A stretch of 64,000 nt of DNA from positions 1,984,001 to 2,048,000 of the forward strand of contig JAHRBS010000007.1 in the NCBI GenBank assembly GCA_024305745.1. Direction: 5' to 3'. Position 1 is the first letter of the stretch; each line of letters begins with the position of its first letter. Positions 23,278 through 32,682 of the stretch are shown in pieces. The notes below the pieces were generated by a model that searched no databases, was not told where the DNA came from, and saw nothing but the letters and a program-made list of their open reading frames with translations. Origin of the DNA: Polyporus tsugae (Eukaryota > Basidiomycota > Agaricomycetes > Polyporales > Polyporaceae). The position numbers and the translations under genes were made by a program.

Positions 23278-24634
23278 ATGTTAATTACGTATCGCGATTC
23301 GGCGCTCGCTTGCAGATCCGCCGTAAGCTAAATGACCGTGGCGGCGATGCGTCTCTTCGTCAGGCTCTCCTCTCCCCTCTCCGACAGCGAATCCATAAAA
23401 CGCCCATCGAGGTATGTGGATACTACTCCAAACTTCCGCATAACTCTCACTTCATGTTTCCCAGCTATACGACCGAACTTATGCAACGGCGTTCGAAACT
23501 CGAGACCCACTGAAGATCTACTCTGTACGCGAGATTGCCGCAGACAACGCGAATTCAATATTCAGGGCTGAACCTCTCCCTGCGCGTTTCAATTGGTCCT
23601 CACTTACTTCGGCGTGAGTACCCATCGGTTCCCTCGTCCTTTCAGGTCCAGACACGTCCAACGACCCTCCTTCAGATACGATCGTGGGCTGCCCTTCGCA
23701 CCGACCACCTCGAGGTGACCTTGGCTTCTCAAGTCATCTCTGCCTCCATCAGGCCCGGTACATCATCTATGAGTGGCCGGCTTGCTTCGTTCCGTGGGCC
23801 CTCCACCCCCACTTCCTCCCCGGTTTCTGCGCGCCAGCAAACCACTCCAGCTTCACCTTCAAGGTCTACCGAGCTTCCTCACCACCGTACTCTTCGAAGC
23901 CAGTTACTGGAGCTCCGGAACATCGCATACGAGTGGGATGAGAGGGTGTCTGGTCAAGGGCTGAAGGCGGCATCCAGCCTAATTGATGCCCGAACGGAAC
24001 TAGAGTACGTCCACATATGCTGTCCATCCAACGCCGCTTCACAACGCAACGCTCTCTCCGTGTAGTAATGAACTTGCATTGTTGCCCACGGGCAAGCAAC
24101 CTACATACCCCATCGTCCTGGAGAAGCTTCGATTCATGGAGACATGTATAGAGGACCTTCATGAAGTGGTTAAGCGACTGGTGAGCATGTCTGTCTGGCA
24201 TGGGACGTGTGTTATTGACAACGTGTCTGCAGGAGAAATTGTTCCAGAAGATGACCAAGATCATTCGCAACCTGGAACAGCTCCTGTACGAAGTGCACAA
24301 AACCAAGGGGTGGAAGTTCGTTGAGGAGCCTCTCTGGGTAACTTGGTCGCTAGAGAAGTTCGGTAAGTCTGCTTAGTAGATCGCATTCACCTCACTTCGC
24401 TGAGCTTTCTCCGAAGTTACAAAATTGCCCTACATCCTGAAACCGTACCGCCGATCTCTAGAGATGCATGTCGATCTCGCCGAACAACTTCGTCCGCACG
24501 ACGTTACGTTCGACGAGTCTCGACAAATCATCGCCCTATGGCAAGCCCAACCACATCTAGCCCAAGGGGGGTGGGACGCAATCTGGGAGGATATTTGCAC
24601 CGTCGAGGTCGATCGCTGGAATGCTTCTCGGTGA
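23278..24634 (+). CDS. Conserved-looking coiled-coil protein, function unknown
   Basis: I do not recognise this protein. The ATG at 23278 begins MLITYRDSALACRSA. An intron with a GTAAGC donor at 23323 joins it in frame to LLSPLRQRIHKTPIE, and a second joins LYDRTYATAFETRDPLKIYS. A Ser/Pro/Thr-rich linker follows (about 23.76-23.90 kb). Then comes a helical, probably coiled-coil part: RTLRSQLLELRNIAYEWDER, YPIVLEKLRFMETCIEDLH and FQKMTKIIRNLEQLLYEVHK. The conserved-looking end includes GWKFVEEPLWVTWSLEKF, LPYILKPYRRSLEMHVDLA and a C-terminus ending in EVDRWNASR (stop TGA at 24632-24634). The intron between about 23,612 and 23,756 is my least certain border. No enzyme motif or membrane segment is visible. 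A structural or complex-subunit role is likely from composition alone. Confidence 0.7.
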
Positions 24635-24958
24635 TCAGCCTGATGCTGCGTATATTATGCTGCGTCTTTGCCTGGCCATCCTACCATACTCTCCTGCGTG
24701 CTATATACTCCGAATGGACTCGTACAATAAGTGCCACGATACCTTACGCTACTACTATTTTGTCTGTGCATATCCCACTCGAGTTTCCTCAGTACGCTGT
24801 CGTTTTTGCTCTCAACTGCTGTGCTAAATGTGTACTTCACGATCTTCATGTAGTCGAGTTCTTCTAATTCTGAACCTTGCATGTTACCTTCTGACTCATC
24901 CTCCAAGGGAGATGCCGTTCTATGAAGCTGTCTCCTGAAGAATTGAAAGCAACAGCGA

Positions 24959-25528
24959 TCATAGCGGGGGTTTGACAATTCCAGGACTGATTTTATAGTA
25001 CACGATGGAAGAGTCTTCCGTGTTTATAGCAAGGTACACATCCGGTGGCCCTTCCAGTTCGTCGAATGTGGTGCGTATCCTGGACGGTCATCGTTAAGGA
25101 CGTTCTGCTGGAAAGTGGCCCTGCGCACCAATCTGTTGAAAGGGACTCGGACAGAGAACAGGGCACGATGTGCAACAGATGGCCCTATCACTTGGTGAGA
25201 AAACCGGGAAGGCTGCACTGTAGAGGGGTACTCACCGATTGGGGGCGACGACCGCGGATTGCACACCGCGAGCAGCGGGGAAGCTCGATGAGCTCTAGAT
25301 CAGTCCATTGCTGAGCTTTGGATCCGTATCAACACATGCATTGCAACGATTTGATCCTCCACATACCAAGTTTTAGATCGTTGTAAGTTTGGAACAGAGA
25401 CCCCGCTGCCTTGGGATATTTTGTGAGGTGTGGCAAGAGTGCCTCGTACTGTTTGATCAACGCGTGTTCTCTGACCCTGCTAACGACACAAAGACCTAAG
25501 AAACACTCACAGACGGATGTTTCTCCAT
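24959..25528 (-). CDS. SEN15: tRNA-splicing endonuclease subunit Sen15
   Basis: Small structural subunit of the nuclear tRNA-intron endonuclease. Five exons fit one frame: 25515-25528, 25367-25476, 25236-25315, 25129-25184 and 24959-25079 (381 nt, 126 residues). The first intron (38 nt) is the least certain. After MEKHP the protein reads LPHLTKYPKAAGSLFQTYND, LKLAQQWTDLELIELP, CAIRGRRPQS, HIVPCSLSESLSTDW and FDELEGPPDVYLAINTEDSS, then IVYYKISPGIVKPPL and TGA at 24959-24961. The FQTYNDL..AQQWTDLE block, RGRRP and the C-terminal VYLAI..SSIVYYKI strand are what I know of fungal Sen15. Four phase-matched junctions rebuild these motifs, which makes chance unlikely. Every exon is too short to stand out as an open frame. 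Confidence 0.88.
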
Positions 25529-25724
25529 CTGTATCGCGAATGAGATGGGAGAAGCAAGCCGACGACCGTACGACGCAGCCACCAACAAGTTCGAACCGGC
25601 GTCTGCACCCGAATAGGCAAGTATTGTGGTAGCAGGGATTAAGTACCAGTGCGCATCCAAGGTGATTACAGGCGAAATCCGCAAGTACAACAAGTAAATG
25701 TAAGTATCAACAACATCACCGCAA

Positions 25725-28700
25725 CTACTCCTCGTCGTCCGATATATGGATCTCGTCCTCGTTCGCCTGTGCCGGAGCAGCCTCTAGCGGCTCCTGCTGC
25801 CGGACATTCGTACTCGACTTCGCCGATACGAACGACGGTGCTCCGCCTCCGCCACCGACCGCTTGTCGCTCCGCCGCAGCCATCGCATCCACTGGCCCAG
25901 CCTCCGCCTCCGTCTCCAAACCTGTCTGCTTCGTCGCCATCTGCGCAGCAAGGTACGACGCCTCGGTGTTGAACTGCGCCTGGACGGAGCGCTTGATCCG
26001 GAGCATCTCGCGGAACGTGTCCTCGGAGCCGGTCTCGATCTCGAAGTTGTTCCACTCCTGCCAGAACTTGGGGTTCACGCGCGGGTCGCAGAACTGCGAC
26101 GCGTGGGCGTAAATGCCACGCGCGCGGTCGATCTCGCCGAGCTTGCGTTCCATGGCGGCGAACCGCAGGCACATTTCCGCAGTCTGCTTGTCTGGCAGGC
26201 CCTCGATCGCGCGCTCATAGATGGGGCGGGTGGCGGGGAGGCCGTAGTTCGAAGTAGCCTTCGCAATGTAGATCGTGAAGAGCTCGAACTTGTCCTCGTC
26301 GGCCACGGCGGCTGTTGCGCGGTCGTAGATTGACATGGCCCGCTTAGCCAAGCCATGCTCCTCCTCGAAGGTTGCGTACATCATGTAAATGGGCTTGCAT
26401 GACTTCGGTGGGCACCTATCCAGCGCCTGCTCGAAAAGATCGCGAGTACGCTCCATCTTGGAACCGCCCTAAGCAAAGAATAAGCTGACGCTCAATGGCT
26501 CACAGCTACAACACACTTACATAACGCTTCACGAACTTCGCGAGGTAGATGTTCCAGATCTCGAATGAAACGGGGAAGGTGAAGAGGTCGGTACCACGCT
26601 CATAGACCTATGGGGCACGTGTTAGAGTACTCACTCACGTACGATCCGCAGCAGAGGTATTCACCTTGAAGCTTTCCTCATAGTACCTGTTCTCCTCTAG
26701 GAAGGCGGCGTAGTTAATAATGATCTGAGCGTTCGCAATGCGCAAGTCCATGATCTTGTCGTAGACGGCCTTCGTCGATTCCACCGTTCCGAGAGACTCT
26801 TCTAGATCAACGTTAAAAGACCAGAGCTTAAGCGACTTGAACAGTCGAGCTTGTGCGGATAATGACTACAAACGTTGTCAGTAGCTGTGATTCAAAAGTC
26901 GCAAAACGCCTACATGATCGAAGTAATTGATCTTTGTGTTCTTTGGCACGACGGCCGCACGCTGCATGACGCGAATGGCCTCCTCGTAGTTCCTGCCCAT
27001 ATGATCAGCCGATTACAGGAATGAAGGGGTTGAATGAGACGAACTCTGCACGGATCTCCATTTCGGCCCACTCGCACCAGACTTCAGCCAACTCGTCCAC
27101 GGTCTTGAAGTTGACCTTTGTAGCCTTGTCAAGGATTTTGCGAGCACTGTCGAGGTCACGCTCAGCCTCGCCAGTAGTCCCACCTTCCTCATAGAACTTG
27201 GCGAAGTTGATATACAGTCGGTTGAAGTTCGCAGTGGCACGACGGGGGTTCACCGTGGCAAGAGCCTTGTTATAAGTCTCGGCAACCTGAAGTGGCAAAT
27301 TGGTTGCGACCAGTTAGTAGGCGACTCAGAGCGACTCAGAGCTATCATGCGACGAGGACGCACCTTTTCGTCGTTGTCGCCCCACAAAGCTATCCGCTTC
27401 TCCCACTCCTGGACATCGTTAGGATTCCTCCGAAGCAGCACGTCGTTGACTAAGAATGGCCTCCGGTCCATCAGCTCCTCAAACTCCTTCATCTTGACAT
27501 CCAGCTCCTGTTCCGTCTCCTTCACATCCTCATCTTCGTCATCCTCGTCGGGGTTTTCGAGGCTCTCCATCAGGGCGCTGACCAAGCTTTCCGAGAACTC
27601 CGAGTACGCGTCGAAAATCTGAGTGAAGTCGCGGATCGTGAGCACGGAGGCAAGGCCGCGCTCGAAGGTGTGCTTCGCCCGATCAAACTCGCCGCACTTG
27701 ATCCAGTAGGTCGCGAGACCTGTCCAGAGGCGGCCGGCTTGGTCTTTGTAAACCTCCAGACCGTCCTTCCGGACGATATCCTCAATGTTGATTTTACGTA
27801 GGCTCCGCGGTTCTTCGTCTTCATCGTACAGAGGGAGGACCTTGCCGTCGGATACAGCCATCGCGGGACCAGCGAAGCGGATGAGCCCGGCATCGACAGA
27901 TGCAGGCCTCGGTAGTTGTTGAGAAGCTGCGGCTCGGGCCTCCACTTCATCTGCGATTTTCTGGTTCGAGTTGATGGTATCCCGAACATCCAAGCCAACC
28001 GCCTCAGCGTGCTGCTCGACGACGTCCAAGAACTCGCCTAGAAGTTGGTATGGGCTCTTTCCTTCAGGACTGGTGTACTCCCCGCGCGCTGCCTTGCGGG
28101 TGAGCGACAGCAAAAGCTTAGCTGCTTCAAGGGGTCGGGGTTCGGGATTGTTCTCGGAGAGAAGAATGGCAGTGTAGCGTTCAGTGACGCTCGGGTCGAC
28201 AGAAAGGTACCTTCGGTAGACAGAGACGGTCGTCGCACCACCCCTCGACTCCGCCCACAGCAGATAGCGGGTCCATACTCGGGAATGAAGGGATGGTGGC
28301 AGGGTGCGTAATGCACGGTCGTAGGTTCGACGAGCGTGAGTATGGGATATTTGAGGAGGACAGAATGGGTGGTTGAATATTGACAGATAGAGTAGCCAAA
28401 TTCGTGGCATCTACAGACATATATGAGGCATTAGAAGAGTAGATAGATTGAGGAGACTGACCCTTGGAAGCCACATGAGACATCGTTCAAACATCGCGAC
28501 CAGAAGCTTCCACTCTTCCCATCCAACCACGCCATCAAGGCCACCATCCCATTGCTCCAGGTCTTCTTTTTCATCGTCCAAGGCATTGCGCATGTCAGGG
28601 AACTTCTTCCTACCGCCTGCCTTCTTCTTGTGGATGAGTTTGCCGAGTACGAAAGACATGCGCGTCTGCAGGTAGGACTTCCATAGCTTAAACGAACCAG

Positions 28701-29037
28701 GGAACTGCGCAAGTGCAGCCTCATAAAGGTAAGTCTGTCGTTGGAGAGATTGGCGTGCAGCAGGCGAAGAAAGAGGTCCTAGCAGAGCGGCGACCTCAGG
28801 TGCTAAGTCCAAGGGCCCTTCTGCCTTTTGAAGAGCAGCAGAAGCCTCCTTCACATTTTGGATAGCTGTCCACCAGTGTCGGAAAGAGAATGGATTCCTG
28901 AGCAAGTCCTCCTCGCGGTGAAGGTCGTTGGTCGTGACAAGGTTTGGATGTGTTGTGGGAGTCGGTGTAGGGAAAGTAAGGGGTAAGATGGACGTGAGGG
29001 ACTCCAGAGTGGGTTGCTGCGAGGTAGCGGAGGGCAT
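25725..29037 (-). CDS. SYF1: Pre-mRNA-splicing factor Syf1 (XAB2 type, HAT repeats)
   Basis: Scaffold subunit of the Prp19/NineTeen complex in the active spliceosome; the animal relative XAB2 also works in transcription-coupled repair. The ATG at 29035-29037 opens MPSATSQQPTLESL. Almost the whole protein consists of half-a-TPR (HAT) repeats: LHREEDLLRNPFSFRHWWT, RQTYLYEAALAQFPGSFKLW, FERCLMWLPR, MPRIWLLYLSIF, RTYDRALRTLPPSLHSRVW and DPSVTERYTAILLSE. These are followed by RAKHTFERGLASVLTIRDF and a run of repeats in 25.9-26.9 kb (such as ERTRDLFEQALDRCP). The acidic C-terminus ends EIHISDDEE, stop TAG at 25725-25727. There are many exons; those in 26.5-27.0 kb are short. Order and content match Syf1 from end to end. 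Confidence 0.95.
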
Positions 29038-29213
29038 TTTGAGGTGAGGGAAGCAAGCGACGCCAGAGGTGAGACCTGCCAGGTCGTCGGTAACAGCGAG
29101 GAGCGACTCAGAGAGCGTGTCAGTGTCTAGGGCGCTTCAGGAAATATTGTCTCACGAGCGCATGTTACGGGCGCCTCTTCTTACACTGCGCTCGCTCTTG
29201 ACCTCCATCATCC
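29038..29213. promoter_or_regulatory. Divergent promoter, Syf1 / Bet4
   Basis: These 176 bp separate the outward-facing start codons of SYF1 and BET4. There is no obvious TATA box. A pyrimidine-rich stretch with CTTCTTACACT precedes the BET4 start. Confidence 0.55.
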
Positions 29214-30637
29214 ATGGTATGTCCTCAGCCTCTGTGCCCATTTTTACGGCTCAAATGTCTCCAGCACAACGTCAAACGTGTAAGGTACTCAGATGAGGCG
29301 ATAGCAGCGAAGAAAGAACGGGAGAAAGCCCGACTGAAGGAGTTTCAAACTCTGACCGGGGAGGTCCTCCCTAGAGTAAGTTCTGACCGTGCAGGTTCTT
29401 CCGCCCAGGGCTTATATATCCTCCCTCTTGCTCAGAAGCAGTCCAGGGATTACTCCAAGGAGGCCTTCGACCTCACTACCCGTCTGCTTCAGACCAATCC
29501 CGAGTTCTACACCATCTGGAACTATCGTCGGAACATCCTTGTCAATGGTATTTTCCCCTCAAGGTATGCATGGACGCCATATATGTCTTTGTGTCGCGTC
29601 TTAATACGTGTCTGTGCTTGCGTAGCACACCCACTCAAATCAATGACATCTTATCTGACGATCTTTCCCTCACTACGACCTTCCTGAAGCAACATCCCAA
29701 GGTGTACTGGATCTGGAACCACCGCCAATGGTGTCTTGCCCAAGTACCCAATGGTCCTACGTCTTCTGATCCACACGCATGGCGCCAGTCGTACTGGAAC
29801 AAGGAGCTTTTCGTTGTTGAGAAGATGCTCGACGCTGATCCCCGTAATTGTTGGTGTCTCCCCCCCCATCGGCTTAAGCCCGGCCTGATTTCTACTCCGC
29901 AGTCCTTGCCTGGAACTACCGTCGTCACGTCCTAGCGCAGATGCCTGCCAAACGGTCCGAATTCTCAGAGCTTGCGTACACCAAACGCAAGATCGAGTCG
30001 AATATTTCGAATTTCAGCGCTTGGCATCAACGGTCCAAGGTTTTAACCTCGCTTTGGGACACCGGCAAGCTCGACAAAACAATCGAGGAGGGTACATGCC
30101 ATGTTCGGACCGTGTCAAATGATTCGCTGATGATGTCATCCTCTCCCAGAGTTCGACCTTGTCCGAAACGCAATGTACACAGACCCCAACGACCAAAGTG
30201 TGTGGATCTATCACCGTTGGTTGGTAGGTTCAGGTAAGTCTCGAGAACTGGCGATGGGAGAGCGGCCCTAAAAATATTATTAGGCGATAACAAGGTTGTC
30301 GTTGAACGGGAGATTACGTCCATACAGGAGTTGCTTGACATACAACCGGACAGCAAATGTGAGCACTTCTGTCTTTGGGGATCAGATTCGGGCTTACGTC
30401 GTCCTATTACCGAGGGTGCATGGACTCTCTTGTATTCTACAAGAGACTACTGTTGTGTCGACATGCAAGCAGTTTGGACAACGAAGAACGTGTGAGGTTG
30501 GAGAAGGAGTGTGCGACTCTGCTCAACGATCTGCAGAATGTCGACCCGGATAGACGTCAGCGGTACATTGATCTATGTGAGTCCTCATTGGATTTTCCCA
30601 ATTCTCGTGCTGACGGTGGTATCCACTAGCACAATAG
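29214..30637 (+). CDS. BET4: Rab geranylgeranyltransferase alpha subunit (Bet4)
   Basis: Alpha subunit of geranylgeranyltransferase II, which prenylates Rab GTPases with the beta subunit and the escort protein. The start codon (29214-29216) is followed at once by a 48-nt intron (29217-29264); the next exon continues HNVKRVRYSDEAIAAKKERE. M-H-x at the N-terminus agrees with the yeast proteins. PPTA-type prenyltransferase alpha repeats follow: FYTIWNYRRNIL, VYWIWNHRQWCL, FLAWNYRRHVLAQ, NFSAWHQRSKVL and VWIYHRWLVG. A further segment reads LLDIQPDSKWCMDSLVFYKR. The last exon adds two codons and TAG (30635-30637) after a 55-60-nt intron. The domain order and length (about 330 residues) fit a fungal Bet4 without the extra C-terminal domains of the animal protein. 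Confidence 0.93.
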
Positions 30638-30918
30638 AGTGTATTATAATACATCAACTGACCCTCTTCACGAGAACGCGCGCGCGGTATTTCACGAAGG
30701 GTCCGCGCCGGCAATGAGGTCGTTATCATATCCGCGCACACCAAAAATAAATCCAAGGTTCACAAGAATATCTCCGTATCAGTTTACATTATTTTCGAAT
30801 ACATCCTTTACAGACACCTTATCCTACACACAGGCCTGGTACGACCCTCACGGGGCTGAGGGTGGAGGAGAACTTGAAGGAGCACAGGGTCATGGGCATG
30901 ATGTGCGTGGTTGAGTGC

Positions 30919-31133
30919 TCAACACTTGCACTCGCCCTCCTTGCAACCGCAGCTATTGCTGAGGTGAGTACGACCACCGGAGGATCCACCATGATGATCA
31001 CTTACGTGGAGCCACAGTTGCAGGACGAGGAGCCACAAGCAGCGTTCTTGACGATGTCGGTGGTCTGAAACACGGCAAGGTCGTCAAAGGGCCTTTCTAT
31101 GGCTAGCGGTGTGAATGTACTCACAGCGTACAT
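30919..31133 (-). CDS. Small cysteine-rich metallothionein
   Basis: A 35-residue protein in three tiny exons: 31125-31133 (9 nt), 31006-31064 (59 nt) and 30959-junction to 30919 (40 nt, 30919-30958), together 108 nt with stop. Introns of 60 and 47 nt have GTGAGT and GTAAGT donors and CAG acceptors. The product begins MYATTDIVKNAA. It then carries seven cysteines at positions 13, 18, 20, 26, 28, 33 and 35, including three C-x-C pairs (CNC, CGC, CKC) and no aromatic residue in that part. Seven Cys with C-x-C clusters is the pattern of fungal copper-binding metallothioneins, though the N-terminal tail is longer than in the classic Neurospora peptide. Role: buffering Cu(I) or other soft metals (family knowledge). 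A TATA box lies 90 bp upstream of the ATG. Confidence 0.82.
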
Positions 31134-31222
31134 GGTGGTCGTTGAAGTGAGTGGAGATGAGATGTGTTTGATGTGGTAGTGTCAGGCACTGAGGAAAGAC
31201 GATAGGTGGAGAAGTAGCCCCC

Positions 31223-31230
31223 TTATATAG
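31223..31230 (-). promoter_or_regulatory. TATA box of the metallothionein gene
   Basis: On the minus strand the sequence reads CTATATAA, 90 bp upstream of the ATG at 31133. That is a usual distance for a strong inducible fungal promoter with a short leader. An E-box-like CACGTG occurs about 20 bp further upstream. I see no certain metal-response element. Confidence 0.65.
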
Positions 31231-31239
31231 GCGGTGATG

Positions 31240-32682
31240 GGGGCGTTCACGTGCGTCTCTTGTCTGCAACCCTCACCCGAAAAGGCAACAAGTAAGTTTG
31301 AGCGACTTTATGGACACCAATCGCACACCCTGATCACAGCACATGCCCAGTGGTATCCGCTTCGGCGCCGTTCTCTCAGTCATCGGCACTGCCAGTTTGC
31401 CGTAACGTCAAGAGAACCCCTTTTACAAATCTGGGTTCGTTGGCTGCCGTCCCCAATGGATCCGAGTGGCGTTCCCGCCAGTTCCAGCCTTCCAGATGCT
31501 TCTCCCTTCGTGTTGGTGGGAAGCAATTGCAACGACGGCGTTTTGGACTCAATTGCATCCAGGATCAGTTGTCTTGCAAACTTCAACTCCCCGAGGTCTC
31601 GAACGCAGGAGGTGCCCATCCAAGACATGATCTACCTACTCTTGAATGATTGTGGTTAGTATACCATTGCTATCTAGCTCTTATCACCAAGATCCGTGTT
31701 GACCTCGTTGCAGGGGGCGATATACAGTACTTCTCCCATTCAAGCCCGCGATGATCGTGCCCTCACTATCGGCCGATACCGCTCCTCGCCGTGAACGCAG
31801 ACGTTCTGTTCCCATTGTGCGTCGTCAGCAGAGGGGCAATACGCCCACTGTCAGGACGCTTGGTTCTGTAAACCCTCGGTCTCTGATGGCCCTGAAAATC
31901 GGAGCATTTCGATTCCATGGTACCTTGGCTACCGCCCAACCTCGACCGCAGACAGAGGGTTTATGGATACAGGTCGTGGTAAGTATACTTGGCGTTCATC
32001 TCAGACGGACCCATTGACATCTGTCACCATTATCTAAGCCTTCTAGTTTATCGGCTCGGGGTCCCAAGCTCAGCGACCGTCAATACCACATTATGAATGA
32101 TTGAATGGTGATGCGCATGCGGCATCCGTGACAAGGACGGCGCCACGGAAGCGTATACCAGGCGTTTACGTACCACAACACACTCCGCCCGGGTATATGG
32201 CACGATTGTGTGGAGTTTTTTTGCACACAGCGATGCGCTCATGATGTCAGGTGTACTCCCTCGCTGACGATTCGTGCCTCGCAACGCGGATGAAACCCAC
32301 GCCACTGTCCTTCAGTAACACGGCCACACACGCTAGGATCCTGCGCCGAGGGAGGACAAGAAGGACTAGAAATATTGAATAGCTTTTGATAGCTGCGGAT
32401 ACAGTTATGTAACACGACAGGACAGATTTTGTAGAACACCGAGCGCGAATTCAACAGGAGCAATCCAAAGGTCATGAACATCGTAACGGTCATAGCCGGG
32501 CATGATGAGGAGCGTTCAACGGGACAACATGCGCAACAAGGAGGGCGTGAGGCGGGTGCAACCCAGCATGCGGGTGAAAAATAATAAAGTACTTTCATGC
32601 GCAGCAAGAGGGGGGTTAGGACACAAGATGACCAAGAGAACAAACATACAGCAATCGACGAGGAATATACATGGAGTCCATA
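31240..32682. other. Spacer with an unresolved open frame, no recognised gene
   Basis: About 1.4 kb lies between the metallothionein promoter and the stop codon of the EDC4 gene. On the plus strand, ATG 31347 could begin a frame MPSGIRFGAVLSVIG, and a later frame contains MDPSGVPASSSLPDASPF up to a possible GTTAGT donor near 31652. A third frame (about 31,751-32,010, MIVPSLSADTAPRRERRRS) is Arg-rich. I could not join them into one convincing product, and none resembles a family I know. The rightmost 600 bp probably hold the EDC4 3' flank. Confidence 0.35.

Noticed and set aside
23310..23513. Start of the coiled-coil gene at 23310
   Set aside because: That codon is TTG. A GTAAGC donor at 23323 and an ATG at 23278 give a better first exon in the correct phase.
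31347..32010. A small protein gene to the right of the metallothionein
   Set aside because: Three open frames could not be joined into one product with matching phases, and no part resembles a known family; listed only as an unresolved spacer.
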